64,000 bases of DNA. Origin: Longimicrobiales bacterium (GTDB lineage Bacteria > Gemmatimonadota > Gemmatimonadetes > Longimicrobiales > Gaopeijiaceae). A program made the translations under genes and the position numbers. This document shows, piece by piece, positions 27,562-35,163 of this stretch. The DNA lies in assembly GCA_028284495.1 (NCBI GenBank), contig JANQRP010000041.1, positions 1 through 64,000 of the forward strand, written 5' to 3'. Below the pieces are notes generated by a model. It saw nothing but the letters and a program-made list of their open reading frames with translations. It made no database searches and was not told the origin of the DNA. Positions within the stretch are counted from its first letter, which is position 1; every line of letters begins with the position of its first letter.

Positions 27562-28754
27562 AGCGCGCCCGCGTTCACGCCGTAGATCGCCTGGAGCAGC
27601 GCCAGCGCCACCAGCCCGACCACCACGCCGAACACCAGGATCATCGCCGGCTCCGCGAACGCGACGAGCCGCTCGAGCGCCCGCTCCGTCCGGCGTTCAT
27701 GCATCTCGGCCGCCTTGAGCGTGAAGTCCGCGAGTCGGCCGGACTCCTCGCCGAGCTGCACCATGCGACCCAGCCCCGACGGGAACACCGATCCCGCGGC
27801 CAGCGCATCGCGGAGCGACCCGCCCTCGCGCACGCGGACCCGGACGCGCTCGATCTCGCGCCGAACCACGGGGTCGCCGAGGCTGTCGCGGGCGTCCTCG
27901 AGCGACGCCAGGAGCGGGGCGCCACCGGCGAGCAGCTCCCCCAGGATCCGGCTGAACCCGCCGGCGAGGGCCTCGCGCCGAACGCCTCCGACCAGCGGAA
28001 CCCCGAGCACGACCCGCGACAGGACGGTACGACCCCCCTCCGTCGCACGGGCGACGCCGACCCCCACGAACGCCACGAGCGGCACCGCCAGGATCCAGAT
28101 CCACTGGTCGCTCGTGAACTGCACCAGAGCCATCATGCCGGCGGTGAGCGGCGGCAGGTCGGCGCCGGACGAGGTCAGGAGTTCGCCGAACCGCGGAAGC
28201 ACGAAGAGCACGAGCAACAGCGTGGCGGCCACGCCCACGACCGCCAGAAGCGCGGGATAGATCGCCATCGACACGAGCTTGGAACTCAGCTCGTCCTGGC
28301 GCTCGAGGTGATCGGCGAGGCGCTCGAAGGCGCCGTCGAGTCCGCCGCTTTTCTCACCCGCCCGAACGACGCCGACGTAGACCGGGGAGAAGAGGCCCGG
28401 GATCGCTTCGAGCGCGTCGGCCAGCGCGTCCCCCCGCTCGACACGGGTCCGGACCGAGTCCAGGGCCGGGCGCAGCGACGGAGGGGCCGACTCGGCCCCC
28501 GCCGCGAGGCAGCGCGCCAGCGGCATTCCCGCCGGAAGCAGCGCGGCCACCGCTCGCGTGAACTCCAGGACTCCGCGTCGCCGCCCGAACATCGGAAGCG
28601 AGGTGGTCGGATCCTCCCGCGTCTCCGCGACGTCGAGCGGAAGCAGCCCCTGCAGTTCGAGCTCGCGCCGCACCGCCTGGAGCGTCGGCGCCGTCAACCG
28701 CCCCCGCGTCCGCTTCCCCGCGGTATCGACCGCCTCCCACGCGAACCGGGGCAA
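27558..28754 (-). CDS. gspF: type II secretion platform protein GspF
   Basis: The 398-residue inner-membrane platform protein has the N-terminal FAWEAVDTAGKRTRGRL signature and two T2SSF domains. Each has a cytoplasmic helical bundle and membrane helices (near ALLAVVGVAATLLLVLFVLP, IWILAVPLVAFVGVGVA and the last PAMILVFGVVVGLVALALL). GspF couples ATPase motion to pseudopilin addition. The start is a TTG at 28754 with GGAG nine bases upstream, partly within the gspG stop region; no better start is seen. Confidence 0.93.
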   Translation of the reverse strand: MPRFAWEAVDTAGKRTRGRLTAPTLQAVRRELELQGLLPLDVAETREDPTTSLPMFGRRRGVLEFTRAVAALLPAGMPLARCLAAGAESAPPSLRPALDSVRTRVERGDALADALEAIPGLFSPVYVGVVRAGEKSGGLDGAFERLADHLERQDELSSKLVSMAIYPALLAVVGVAATLLLVLFVLPRFGELLTSSGADLPPLTAGMMALVQFTSDQWIWILAVPLVAFVGVGVARATEGGRTVLSRVVLGVPLVGGVRREALAGGFSRILGELLAGGAPLLASLEDARDSLGDPVVRREIERVRVRVREGGSLRDALAAGSVFPSGLGRMVQLGEESGRLADFTLKAAEMHERRTERALERLVAFAEPAMILVFGVVVGLVALALLQAIYGVNAGAL

Positions 28755-28760
28755 CAGGCC

Positions 28761-29195
28761 CTACTCCCAGCTCGTGATGTCGGCGTCCTCGCCCTCACCC
28801 CCCGGTTCGCCGTCGGCTCCGAGCGAGACGAGGTCGTAGCCGTTGGTGTTCACTTCGCCCGGAGCCACGTACAGGTAGGCGCCCCCCCACGGGTCGGTGG
28901 GCACATCCTTCCGGAGGTAGGGCCCGCGCCAGTTGTTCGGCACGGGGTCGGTGGTCGGCCGGGTCTGGAGGGCGCGCAGGCCCTGCTCGGTGGTCGGGTA
29001 GCGAGCGTTGTCGAGGCGGTACGCGTCGAGGGCGGCACCCAGCATCTCGATCTGCGATCGGGCGGTGGCGTCGCGAGCCGTCCCGACGTGCTGGAACACG
29101 TTCGGCCCGACCAGGGCCGCCAGCATCGCGATGACCGCGATGACGACGAGGATCTCGATCAGGGTGAACCCACCCGCGCGACTTCGATTCGACAT
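28761..29195 (-). CDS. gspG: major pseudopilin GspG
   Basis: This is the main pseudopilus subunit and the first gene of the secretion operon. The 144-residue product begins SRAGGFTLIEILVVIAVIAM, with the Gly-Phe cleavage site and Glu at +5. It has the GspG body PTTEQGLRALQTRP, WRGPYLRKDVPTDPWGGAYLY and the acidic calcium-loop end GGEGEDADITSW. ATG at 29195 has AAGGTG upstream; an in-frame ATG at 29225 would put ten extra residues before the leader and is less likely. Confidence 0.95.
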   Translation of the reverse strand: MSNRSRAGGFTLIEILVVIAVIAMLAALVGPNVFQHVGTARDATARSQIEMLGAALDAYRLDNARYPTTEQGLRALQTRPTTDPVPNNWRGPYLRKDVPTDPWGGAYLYVAPGEVNTNGYDLVSLGADGEPGGEGEDADITSWE

Positions 29196-29297
29196 CGGAC
29201 CACCTTCACCGCTTTGGAGGAGCATGCGGGTACTACCGCCGCTTCAACGAGGACGTTCGCGCGGCACGATTCGTTGCATCGTGACCCGCGGCCCGCC

Positions 29298-30983
29298 TCA
29301 CCGCCCGTACGGCATGTAGAAGCGGTTCGGATCGTAGCGGTTGAAGGACTGGACCCGGACGACCGGAAGCTCCTGGTGCGTCATGACGCGCATCATCGGG
29401 ACCTGCTGCTCGCGGTCGCCGCAGAACTCGGTCACGCAGATGATGTGGTCGAGGAAATTCCACGTGATCAGATTGTCGTCCGTCTCCGGCTCCATCAGGT
29501 AGCTGATGAGGTTCGCCTTCGACTGGGCGGTCGGAATCCAGAACCAGCCGGGCCCCACCTCGACGGTCTCCGACGACTTCGTGGCCGTGGTCTCGAGCAG
29601 ATAGTGGCCCTGGAAGTACTGGCCCACCTCGACCTGCGTGGCCGTGTACACCTCGGCGTCGATCGACGCGGTGTCGCGGAAGCGGTAGACCGCGATGTCC
29701 TGGTCCATCAGAAGCGGCACCACATTGGCGGCTGCCGGGTCGAGCAGGTAGCCGACCGGGCGCGGGGTGGTCCGGGTGGGCGTCCACTCGAGGTAGACGG
29801 GAACGTCCTGGAGCGAGTACCCGCCCGCGGCCGTGCTGTCGGGCATCCAGACGGGCTCGATCCCGCGCACTCCGCGCTCGTACTCCAGCACGATCGGGTC
29901 CCCACCGGTGCTTCCGGCCTGGATGGCGCGCATCCGCGACCCCGTGGTCACGGCGCGGATCGCCTCCCGCTGGTCCGACGCGGCGCGGAGGATCGTGCTG
30001 GTGGCGATCACCCCGCCGCGAATCTGGTGGTAGTAGCGCTCCTCCTGCGGAATCTCGACCACGCTGCCGTCGCGCATGACCCGCCGGGAGTTCGACGGCG
30101 TCTCGAGCAGAATCCCGATGGAGTTCGTGAGCCCGGTGTAGACGTGGTGCTTCCGCGGCTCGACGGAGGTGGACGCCCACCCGCGGCCTTCGGGTCCGTT
30201 GGTGGGTCCCGAGTAGTCGAACGCCACGTAGTCCTCCTGCCGGACCGCCTCCTGGATGAGCGGGAAGATGTGCTCGTACGGGTAGGCGCGAAGCTCCGCG
30301 TCGGCGGCCGGGTTGAGCGTGCCCTGGTACGTGATGACGTGCGGGTTCGACCCACCGTGGTGCCCGTCCACGTGGATGTCGGGGCTCCACTCGTTGAGCA
30401 CCTGCGTGACGAGCGCGCGAATCTCCTGCGACTCGAGTTTCAGGTAGTCCCGGTTCATGTCGTAGCCGGACTCGTTGGTCCGGCGCCGGACCTCGCCGCC
30501 GTCGGGGTTGATCAGCGGGACCGCGAGGACGATCACGTCGTCGAGGATGTCGCGAAGCTCGCCGTCGTCCGCCACGAGCTGCTTGGCCACGAGCTGGACG
30601 GACTCCTTCGGCGACACCTCGCCTCCGTGCACCGAGGGCGCCAGCAGCACGATGGTCTTCCCGCTCCGCAGCGCGTCCTCGGGCGTCTCGATCATCGGGT
30701 CCGCGATCGTGACGAGATTGAACTCGCGATCGAGCAGCGTCTTCGTGAGCGGCCGCATCGTGACGAGGTCGCTCATCGCGTCGAGTTCGTACCAGAACTC
30801 CATGAGCGGCACGAACGGGGTGGGCCCGGAGCGATAGTTTTCCTGTTCCTGCCATGTGCGCGGAAGATCGGCCACGTTCTGTGCGACGGCCGGCGCGCCG
30901 GCGACCGGGAGGAGCGCGAGCGCGACGAGGGCGCCGCGGAGCCGCGGGCGAAGCGTGCGCAGTACGATGGATCCGTGCCGCAT
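29298..30983 (-). CDS. M14-family zinc carboxypeptidase, exported
   Basis: The 561-residue protein has a signal peptide (cleavage near GAPAVAQ) and an M14 site: His119 and Glu122 in SVHGGEVSPKE, Arg/Asn region SGYDMNRDY, and the distal zinc His in IHVDGHHGG (204-209). A beta-rich C-terminal half follows and includes the Cys pair of HIICVTEFCGD. It should remove C-terminal residues from extracellular peptides. ATG at 30983 has AGGTG six bases upstream. It precedes gspG on the same strand by 102 bases, so it might be cotranscribed with or secreted by that system; this is inference. Confidence 0.9.
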   Translation of the reverse strand: MRHGSIVLRTLRPRLRGALVALALLPVAGAPAVAQNVADLPRTWQEQENYRSGPTPFVPLMEFWYELDAMSDLVTMRPLTKTLLDREFNLVTIADPMIETPEDALRSGKTIVLLAPSVHGGEVSPKESVQLVAKQLVADDGELRDILDDVIVLAVPLINPDGGEVRRRTNESGYDMNRDYLKLESQEIRALVTQVLNEWSPDIHVDGHHGGSNPHVITYQGTLNPAADAELRAYPYEHIFPLIQEAVRQEDYVAFDYSGPTNGPEGRGWASTSVEPRKHHVYTGLTNSIGILLETPSNSRRVMRDGSVVEIPQEERYYHQIRGGVIATSTILRAASDQREAIRAVTTGSRMRAIQAGSTGGDPIVLEYERGVRGIEPVWMPDSTAAGGYSLQDVPVYLEWTPTRTTPRPVGYLLDPAAANVVPLLMDQDIAVYRFRDTASIDAEVYTATQVEVGQYFQGHYLLETTATKSSETVEVGPGWFWIPTAQSKANLISYLMEPETDDNLITWNFLDHIICVTEFCGDREQQVPMMRVMTHQELPVVRVQSFNRYDPNRFYMPYGR

Positions 30984-31085
30984 GTAGGACACCTGTCGGT
31001 TGGAGGTCGATGACGCCGAGGAGGGTATTTCGGTGGGGCGCGCCCCGAAAGAGGCGCGGTCCTTGCAATCCGGGCGTACCGGCTT

Positions 31086-31102
31086 ACTTTGTATCACAAA
31101 GT
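31086..31102. promoter_or_regulatory. perfect inverted repeat, candidate operator
   Basis: ACTTTGT, three bases (ATC), then ACAAAGT: a perfect 7+3+7 inverted repeat in an AT-rich patch between the divergent M14 gene and the small membrane-protein gene. It is 53 bases before the ATG of the latter. The binding protein is unknown. Confidence 0.5.
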
Positions 31103-31154
31103 CCGCTCTGCCCCGGCCTCGGGCGGGCGCGGGCGGAACGTCCGGAGACTGAGC

Positions 31155-31568
31155 ATGACGCAACTCGCCGAATTCCTCTTCCCGGTGCCTGCGCGGCGAA
31201 GCGTGCCGGGCATCCTCGCCTGGTGGGAACGCCGGCGGCTCGCGTACAACGTCTTCGTGGGCACGTCGGGCCTCGTGACGCTCGCGGTGGTCACCACGCT
31301 TCAGGCGCTTCCACCCTTCTCCAGCCCGATCGTGCCCCCGTGGCAGCCGATCGTCCTGTACGGCATCGGGGCGAACGTGCTCTACACCCTGGGGCCCATC
31401 ATCGAGATCGCGGCCGAGAAGCTCTGGCGGGGCGACCTGATGCCGATCGGGCCCGCGCTCTACCGCATGGGGCTCACCTTCGCCGTCGGGCTCACGCTCT
31501 TCCCCGCTCTCCTGATCTCGATCGTATGGATGATCGCGACGGTCGTCTCGGTGGTGGGCGCGATCTGA
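31155..31568 (+). CDS. 137-aa multi-pass membrane protein, unknown
   Basis: I do not recognise a family. The product has three hydrophobic segments: about residues 35-50 (VFVGTSGLVTLAVVTTL), 62-80 (IVLYGIGANVLYTLGPII) and 105-135 (LTFAVGLTLFPALLISIVWM). The cytoplasmic N-terminus is positively charged. ATG at 31155 is supported by GGAGA six bases upstream. A perfect inverted repeat lies in the promoter region, suggesting repressor control. The gene stands 52 bases before a lipoprotein gene on the same strand and may be cotranscribed with it. Confidence 0.7.
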   Translation: MTQLAEFLFPVPARRSVPGILAWWERRRLAYNVFVGTSGLVTLAVVTTLQALPPFSSPIVPPWQPIVLYGIGANVLYTLGPIIEIAAEKLWRGDLMPIGPALYRMGLTFAVGLTLFPALLISIVWMIATVVSVVGAI

Positions 31569-31620
31569 CCCGTCCGGTCCGCGCGTTGCCCGCGCGCCCG
31601 ACGCGGGTATTCTCAGGGGC

Positions 31621-32739
31621 ATGACTTCCCGCGTATCCCTGATCGTCTGCGCTGCGGCTGCCGCGGCGGTCTTCACGGCCTGCACGACGAGCGGCACGTC
31701 GCCCTACCCGGACCGCGTCCGGCTCCCGTCGCTGGAGGACGCCTACGTCCTGCCGACCGAGTCGTGCGGGCATTTCTTCATCGTCGAGGCGACGGTGAAC
31801 GGGCGGGGGCCGTTCTCCTTCCTTCTCGACTCCGGCGCGGGTCGAACGATGGTCGACCCCGACGCCCTGCGTGCGGCGGGCGTGGGGCGGCGGATCGACT
31901 CGCTCGCGATCGGTGACTTCACGGCCTATGACATCGGGTACGGACGGCTCGACACCCGCGAGCTGGGCGCCGCGCTGGGCCGACCGATCGACGGCATCCT
32001 CGGCCATCCGGTGTTCGCCGGCGCGCTCCTCACCTGGGACTTCCCGGCCGGACGCATCGTGATCACGCCGGGCGAACTGCCGCCGGAGGGAGAGGGCGTC
32101 ATCGCCACCCGGGAGAACGTCCGGCCCTTCGTCCGGTCCCGTGTCGGCGGCACGGCTCGATGGATCCTCATCGACACGGGATCGTCCCGCGGCCTCACCC
32201 TGCGAGACCCGGACCGGCTCCCCCTGGCCAGTCCGCTCGAGGCGACGGGCGCCCGCGCGCGCGTCGACGGCGTACACGTGGTCACGTCGGGACGTCTCGA
32301 GGGCACGGCGCGGGTCGGACTCGTCCGCATCCGCGAGCCGGTCGTGGCGAACTCGGTGAGCGTCGACCTGCTGGGCCAGGAGGTGCTCCGGTTCTTCCGG
32401 ATCACCTTCGATCAGCGCGGCGACCGCATCCGCTTCGAGCGGCCCGACACCGCCGTGGACGTGCCGGTCGAGAGCCCCGCCGTCCGTTCGTCCGGCTTCG
32501 CGCTGCGGCCCGACACCGCGTGGGCCGACGTGATTCGCGTCTTCCGGGACGACAGTCCGATTCGCGAGGGCGATCGCATCCTCGCGGTGGACGGACAGGA
32601 ATGGAGGGACCGCACCTGCCCCGCCCGGAGCACGGGAGGCGTGGTCGATCCCGCGCCGGACACGATCGAGGTGCGACTGCTGAGGGACGGTCGCGAGATG
32701 CTCGTCAGGGCTCCCCGTTACGTGGTCCACGCCCGGTGA
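31621..32739 (+). CDS. retropepsin-like aspartyl protease lipoprotein with PDZ
   Basis: The 372-residue product has a lipobox (VFTAC, Cys21), so it should be a membrane lipoprotein. Two retropepsin-type active-site motifs appear in one chain: FLLDSGAGRTMV (Asp70) and ILIDTGSSRGL (Asp185), each followed by a typical GHPVF or GQEVLRFFRITFD hydrophobic region. A PDZ-like domain fills the last 80 residues (DSPIREGDRILAVDGQEW). Retroviral-type proteases need two D-T/S-G halves; here they may form an intramolecular pair. Its tail overlaps the convergent methyltransferase by 35 bases. Its substrate is unknown. Confidence 0.85.
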   Translation: MTSRVSLIVCAAAAAAVFTACTTSGTSPYPDRVRLPSLEDAYVLPTESCGHFFIVEATVNGRGPFSFLLDSGAGRTMVDPDALRAAGVGRRIDSLAIGDFTAYDIGYGRLDTRELGAALGRPIDGILGHPVFAGALLTWDFPAGRIVITPGELPPEGEGVIATRENVRPFVRSRVGGTARWILIDTGSSRGLTLRDPDRLPLASPLEATGARARVDGVHVVTSGRLEGTARVGLVRIREPVVANSVSVDLLGQEVLRFFRITFDQRGDRIRFERPDTAVDVPVESPAVRSSGFALRPDTAWADVIRVFRDDSPIREGDRILAVDGQEWRDRTCPARSTGGVVDPAPDTIEVRLLRDGREMLVRAPRYVVHAR

Positions 32740-33415
32740 CGTCGCGCGGGTCGCCATCCTCGGCGGGCCGGCGGTAGAGGAAGACCGTCCGACTCGGGCG
32801 CTCGAGGGTCCATCCCCGATCCGTCGCGAGCCGGCGCAGGGTTTCCGCCCGGTAGAGCGCGACGTGGGTCGGATCCCGCGCGTACCACCACTCCGCGAGG
32901 GGCTCCTCGCCGAAGGGCTCCGTCATGACGGCGAGCCAGCCGCCGGGGCGAACGAGCGCGAAGAGCCGGTCCCAGCCGCGTGACGGATCGTTGAAGTGCT
33001 CCACCGTCTCGGTGCAGGTGACGAAGTCCCAGGTCCGCTCGAGCGGCGCCGGGTCCGGCGCGAAGAAGGGGTCCCACACCGCCGTGGGGAAGCCCCTCTC
33101 TCGGAGCATGACGGAGAGCGTCGGACCGGGGCCCGACCCGACGTCGAGTCCTTCCATCCCCGGCGAGAGCCGCTCGACGAGCGGGACGGCGAGCCGGTCG
33201 AGAAACGCCCGGTAGCCAGCGTCGCCCGGGTCGTTCTCGTGGGTCTCGTACCGCGCCCGTTCCTCCGCCACGCTCGGCAGGTCCGTGCGCGCGACGCTCA
33301 CGAGCCCGCAGTCGGCGCAGTCGCGCCAGCCTCGACCGCGGGCGCTCAGCCCCCGGACGACCGCGCTGCCGCAGAGCGGGCAGGCGGGCCCCCTCGAAGT
33401 CGAATCCGGGGTCAG
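32705..33415 (-). CDS. class I SAM methyltransferase with zinc ribbon
   Basis: The product starts with a zinc-ribbon (Cys12, Cys15, Cys33, Cys36: CPLCG and CADCG) and continues with a Rossmann methyltransferase: LDVGSGPG (motif I), FVTCTETVEHFNDP (motif IV) and VRPGGWLAVMTEPF. Related enzymes modify sugars, quinone or small molecules; the target is open. The start is uncertain. A CTG at 33415 forms a CTGA overlap with the PiT stop and has GAGG seven bases upstream. A GTG at 33478 would add 21 Arg-rich residues inside the PiT gene. The coupling to a phosphate transporter has no obvious meaning. Confidence 0.8.
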   Translation of the reverse strand: MTPDSTSRGPACPLCGSAVVRGLSARGRGWRDCADCGLVSVARTDLPSVAEERARYETHENDPGDAGYRAFLDRLAVPLVERLSPGMEGLDVGSGPGPTLSVMLRERGFPTAVWDPFFAPDPAPLERTWDFVTCTETVEHFNDPSRGWDRLFALVRPGGWLAVMTEPFGEEPLAEWWYARDPTHVALYRAETLRRLATDRGWTLERPSRTVFLYRRPAEDGDPRDVTGRGPRNGEP

Positions 33416-34968
33416 GCGCCGGCCTCGACGACCGTACCCGATCCGGGCGACGGGTCGCCGACCCGCCCCAGCCTCCACAGCCCGACGCCCACCAGCGCGA
33501 TCACCGCGAAGATCCCGACCGTCCCGCCGAGCGCGATGATCGAGGCCATCACGAAGGCGCCGCTCGCGGCGATCACGCCCGTCAGCGCCCACCCGCCGAA
33601 CACGGTCAGAATCCCGGCCACGCGCCGGTCCGCATCCGCGCGCGTCCAGGTGACGTCGCCGAGCGCCGCGCCCATGGCGGCCGTGAAGGTGATGTAGGTG
33701 GTCGACAGCGGAAGCCCGTTGGTCGTCCCGATCGAGATCAGCAGACTGGCCACCACCAGATTCACGCTGGCGCGCAGCGGGTCGTACGGCGGGTCGTCCC
33801 CCCTCGGTGGCGGATGATCCAGCCGTCGCGCGATGAGCGCGCGGAGGCCCTCGGGAACGGCACGCTTCACAGCGCCGAAGGCGGCGACGTTCACTCGAAC
33901 CAGCCACGACGCGAACGCGTTCTCCTTGAACCGCTGATTCGTGGCGCCGTGCGCCGCGAGTCGGATCTCGGTGTCGGTGACGCGATTCGCCTTCCGGGAT
34001 CGGAGTAGCGCCGCCACCATGATCGCCCCGGCCAGCAGCAGCGCCCACGGCGGCGTAGGCACCTGTCCGGAGAGGTCCACTCCGTCCACCAGGACGGCCT
34101 GGGCCGCGGCCACACTCGGGCCGATGAAGTTCACCAGGTCGTTGCCCGCGAACGCGAGGCCGAGAGCACCCGTGCCGACGAGGATGATGCTCCCCATCAC
34201 GACGCGGTGATTGCGCCCGAGGGCGGCGCCGACCACGGCGAACAGGACGAACACCGCCGCCAGGAACGCCCACACGTTCGCCTCGATCACCGCGAGGATT
34301 CCGTCGGCCGACACACCGGCGTTCTTGAGTCCCTTGTAGAGAACGAAGTACGCGAGGCACGCGAACGAGACACCGGTCCAGAGCCATCCCCAGCGGGGGA
34401 AGCTCCGCTCGAGATCGTGTCCCAGGAGCAGGCGCACCAGGAACATCAGGATCGCCGAGACCGTGAAGGCCACGATCACCGAGAGAAAGATCCCCGTGTA
34501 GATGCCCAGCACCGGGCCCTCGTTGATCACCCCGAGCGCCTCCATGACCCCCCCGGGCGTCAGCCAGAGCGCGACCGCGATCGATGCGCCGACCAGTTCG
34601 GACACGATCGACACCGTGGTGGAGGTCGGAAGCCCGAAGGTGTTGAACAGATCGAGCATGAGGACGTCCGCCGCCATCACGCCGAGATAGATCGCGAGGA
34701 TCGCGGAGAGCATGACGGTCCCTTCGGGGGTGTAGAACGTCGACGGATCGAAGACCCCCCGTCGCGCCACCTCCATGAGTCCGTTGGACGTGAGTGCTCC
34801 GAAGAGCACGCCGAGCGCCGCGACCAGGTAGATGGTGCGACGCGTGGCGATCCGGGATCCGATCGCCGAATTGAGGAAGTTCACGGCGTCGTTCGCCACC
34901 CCGACCCAGAGGTCGAAGACGGCGAGACCGATGATCACCGCGAGTGCGATGCCGATCGTCGGATCCAT
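33412..34968 (-). CDS. PiT-family inorganic phosphate transporter
   Basis: The 518-residue inner-membrane protein has the two PiT signatures: DLWVGVANDAVNFLNSAIGS near the N-terminus and GLPTSTTVSIVSELVGASIA in the first half. A second internal repeat (GLPLSTTYITFTAAMGAALG) lies near the C-terminus. About ten membrane segments are visible around a charged central loop (about residues 330-400). PiT proteins import metal-phosphate by H+ or Na+ symport. The upstream region has a direct repeat resembling a Pho box. The gene overlaps the methyltransferase start. Confidence 0.93.
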   Translation of the reverse strand: MDPTIGIALAVIIGLAVFDLWVGVANDAVNFLNSAIGSRIATRRTIYLVAALGVLFGALTSNGLMEVARRGVFDPSTFYTPEGTVMLSAILAIYLGVMAADVLMLDLFNTFGLPTSTTVSIVSELVGASIAVALWLTPGGVMEALGVINEGPVLGIYTGIFLSVIVAFTVSAILMFLVRLLLGHDLERSFPRWGWLWTGVSFACLAYFVLYKGLKNAGVSADGILAVIEANVWAFLAAVFVLFAVVGAALGRNHRVVMGSIILVGTGALGLAFAGNDLVNFIGPSVAAAQAVLVDGVDLSGQVPTPPWALLLAGAIMVAALLRSRKANRVTDTEIRLAAHGATNQRFKENAFASWLVRVNVAAFGAVKRAVPEGLRALIARRLDHPPPRGDDPPYDPLRASVNLVVASLLISIGTTNGLPLSTTYITFTAAMGAALGDVTWTRADADRRVAGILTVFGGWALTGVIAASGAFVMASIIALGGTVGIFAVIALVGVGLWRLGRVGDPSPGSGTVVEAGA

Positions 34969-35102
34969 TCAGATCTGTTCAGGAGGCGACTGGTCCGGAC
35001 TCGGCACCCGCCCGGGATCGGAGGACCGCCCCGTCAGCGGCCCATGCGATGATCGCGCCCGGACGCGCCGCGCCCAAGGGCCACGGTCGAATCGCCATGG
35101 AC

Positions 35103-35122
35103 TGTTACCAACACGTTACCCC
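35103..35122. promoter_or_regulatory. Pho-box-like direct repeat
   Basis: GTTACC occurs at 35104-35109 and 35115-35120, an 11-base period like that of PhoB/PhoP binding repeats. It lies in the divergent region between the phosphate transporter and the metal ATPase, about 136 bases upstream of the transporter start. Only two units are visible, so this is suggestive. Confidence 0.35.
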
Positions 35123-35163
35123 GTCGCAAGCACCGGCTCGCCGGGCCTCGCGGCGCACCGTCG

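Noticed and set aside
27699..31013. 1104-codon open frame on the + strand
   Set aside because: It runs antisense through gspF, gspG and the M14 gene, all of which have clear family motifs; its composition is that of a GC-rich shadow.
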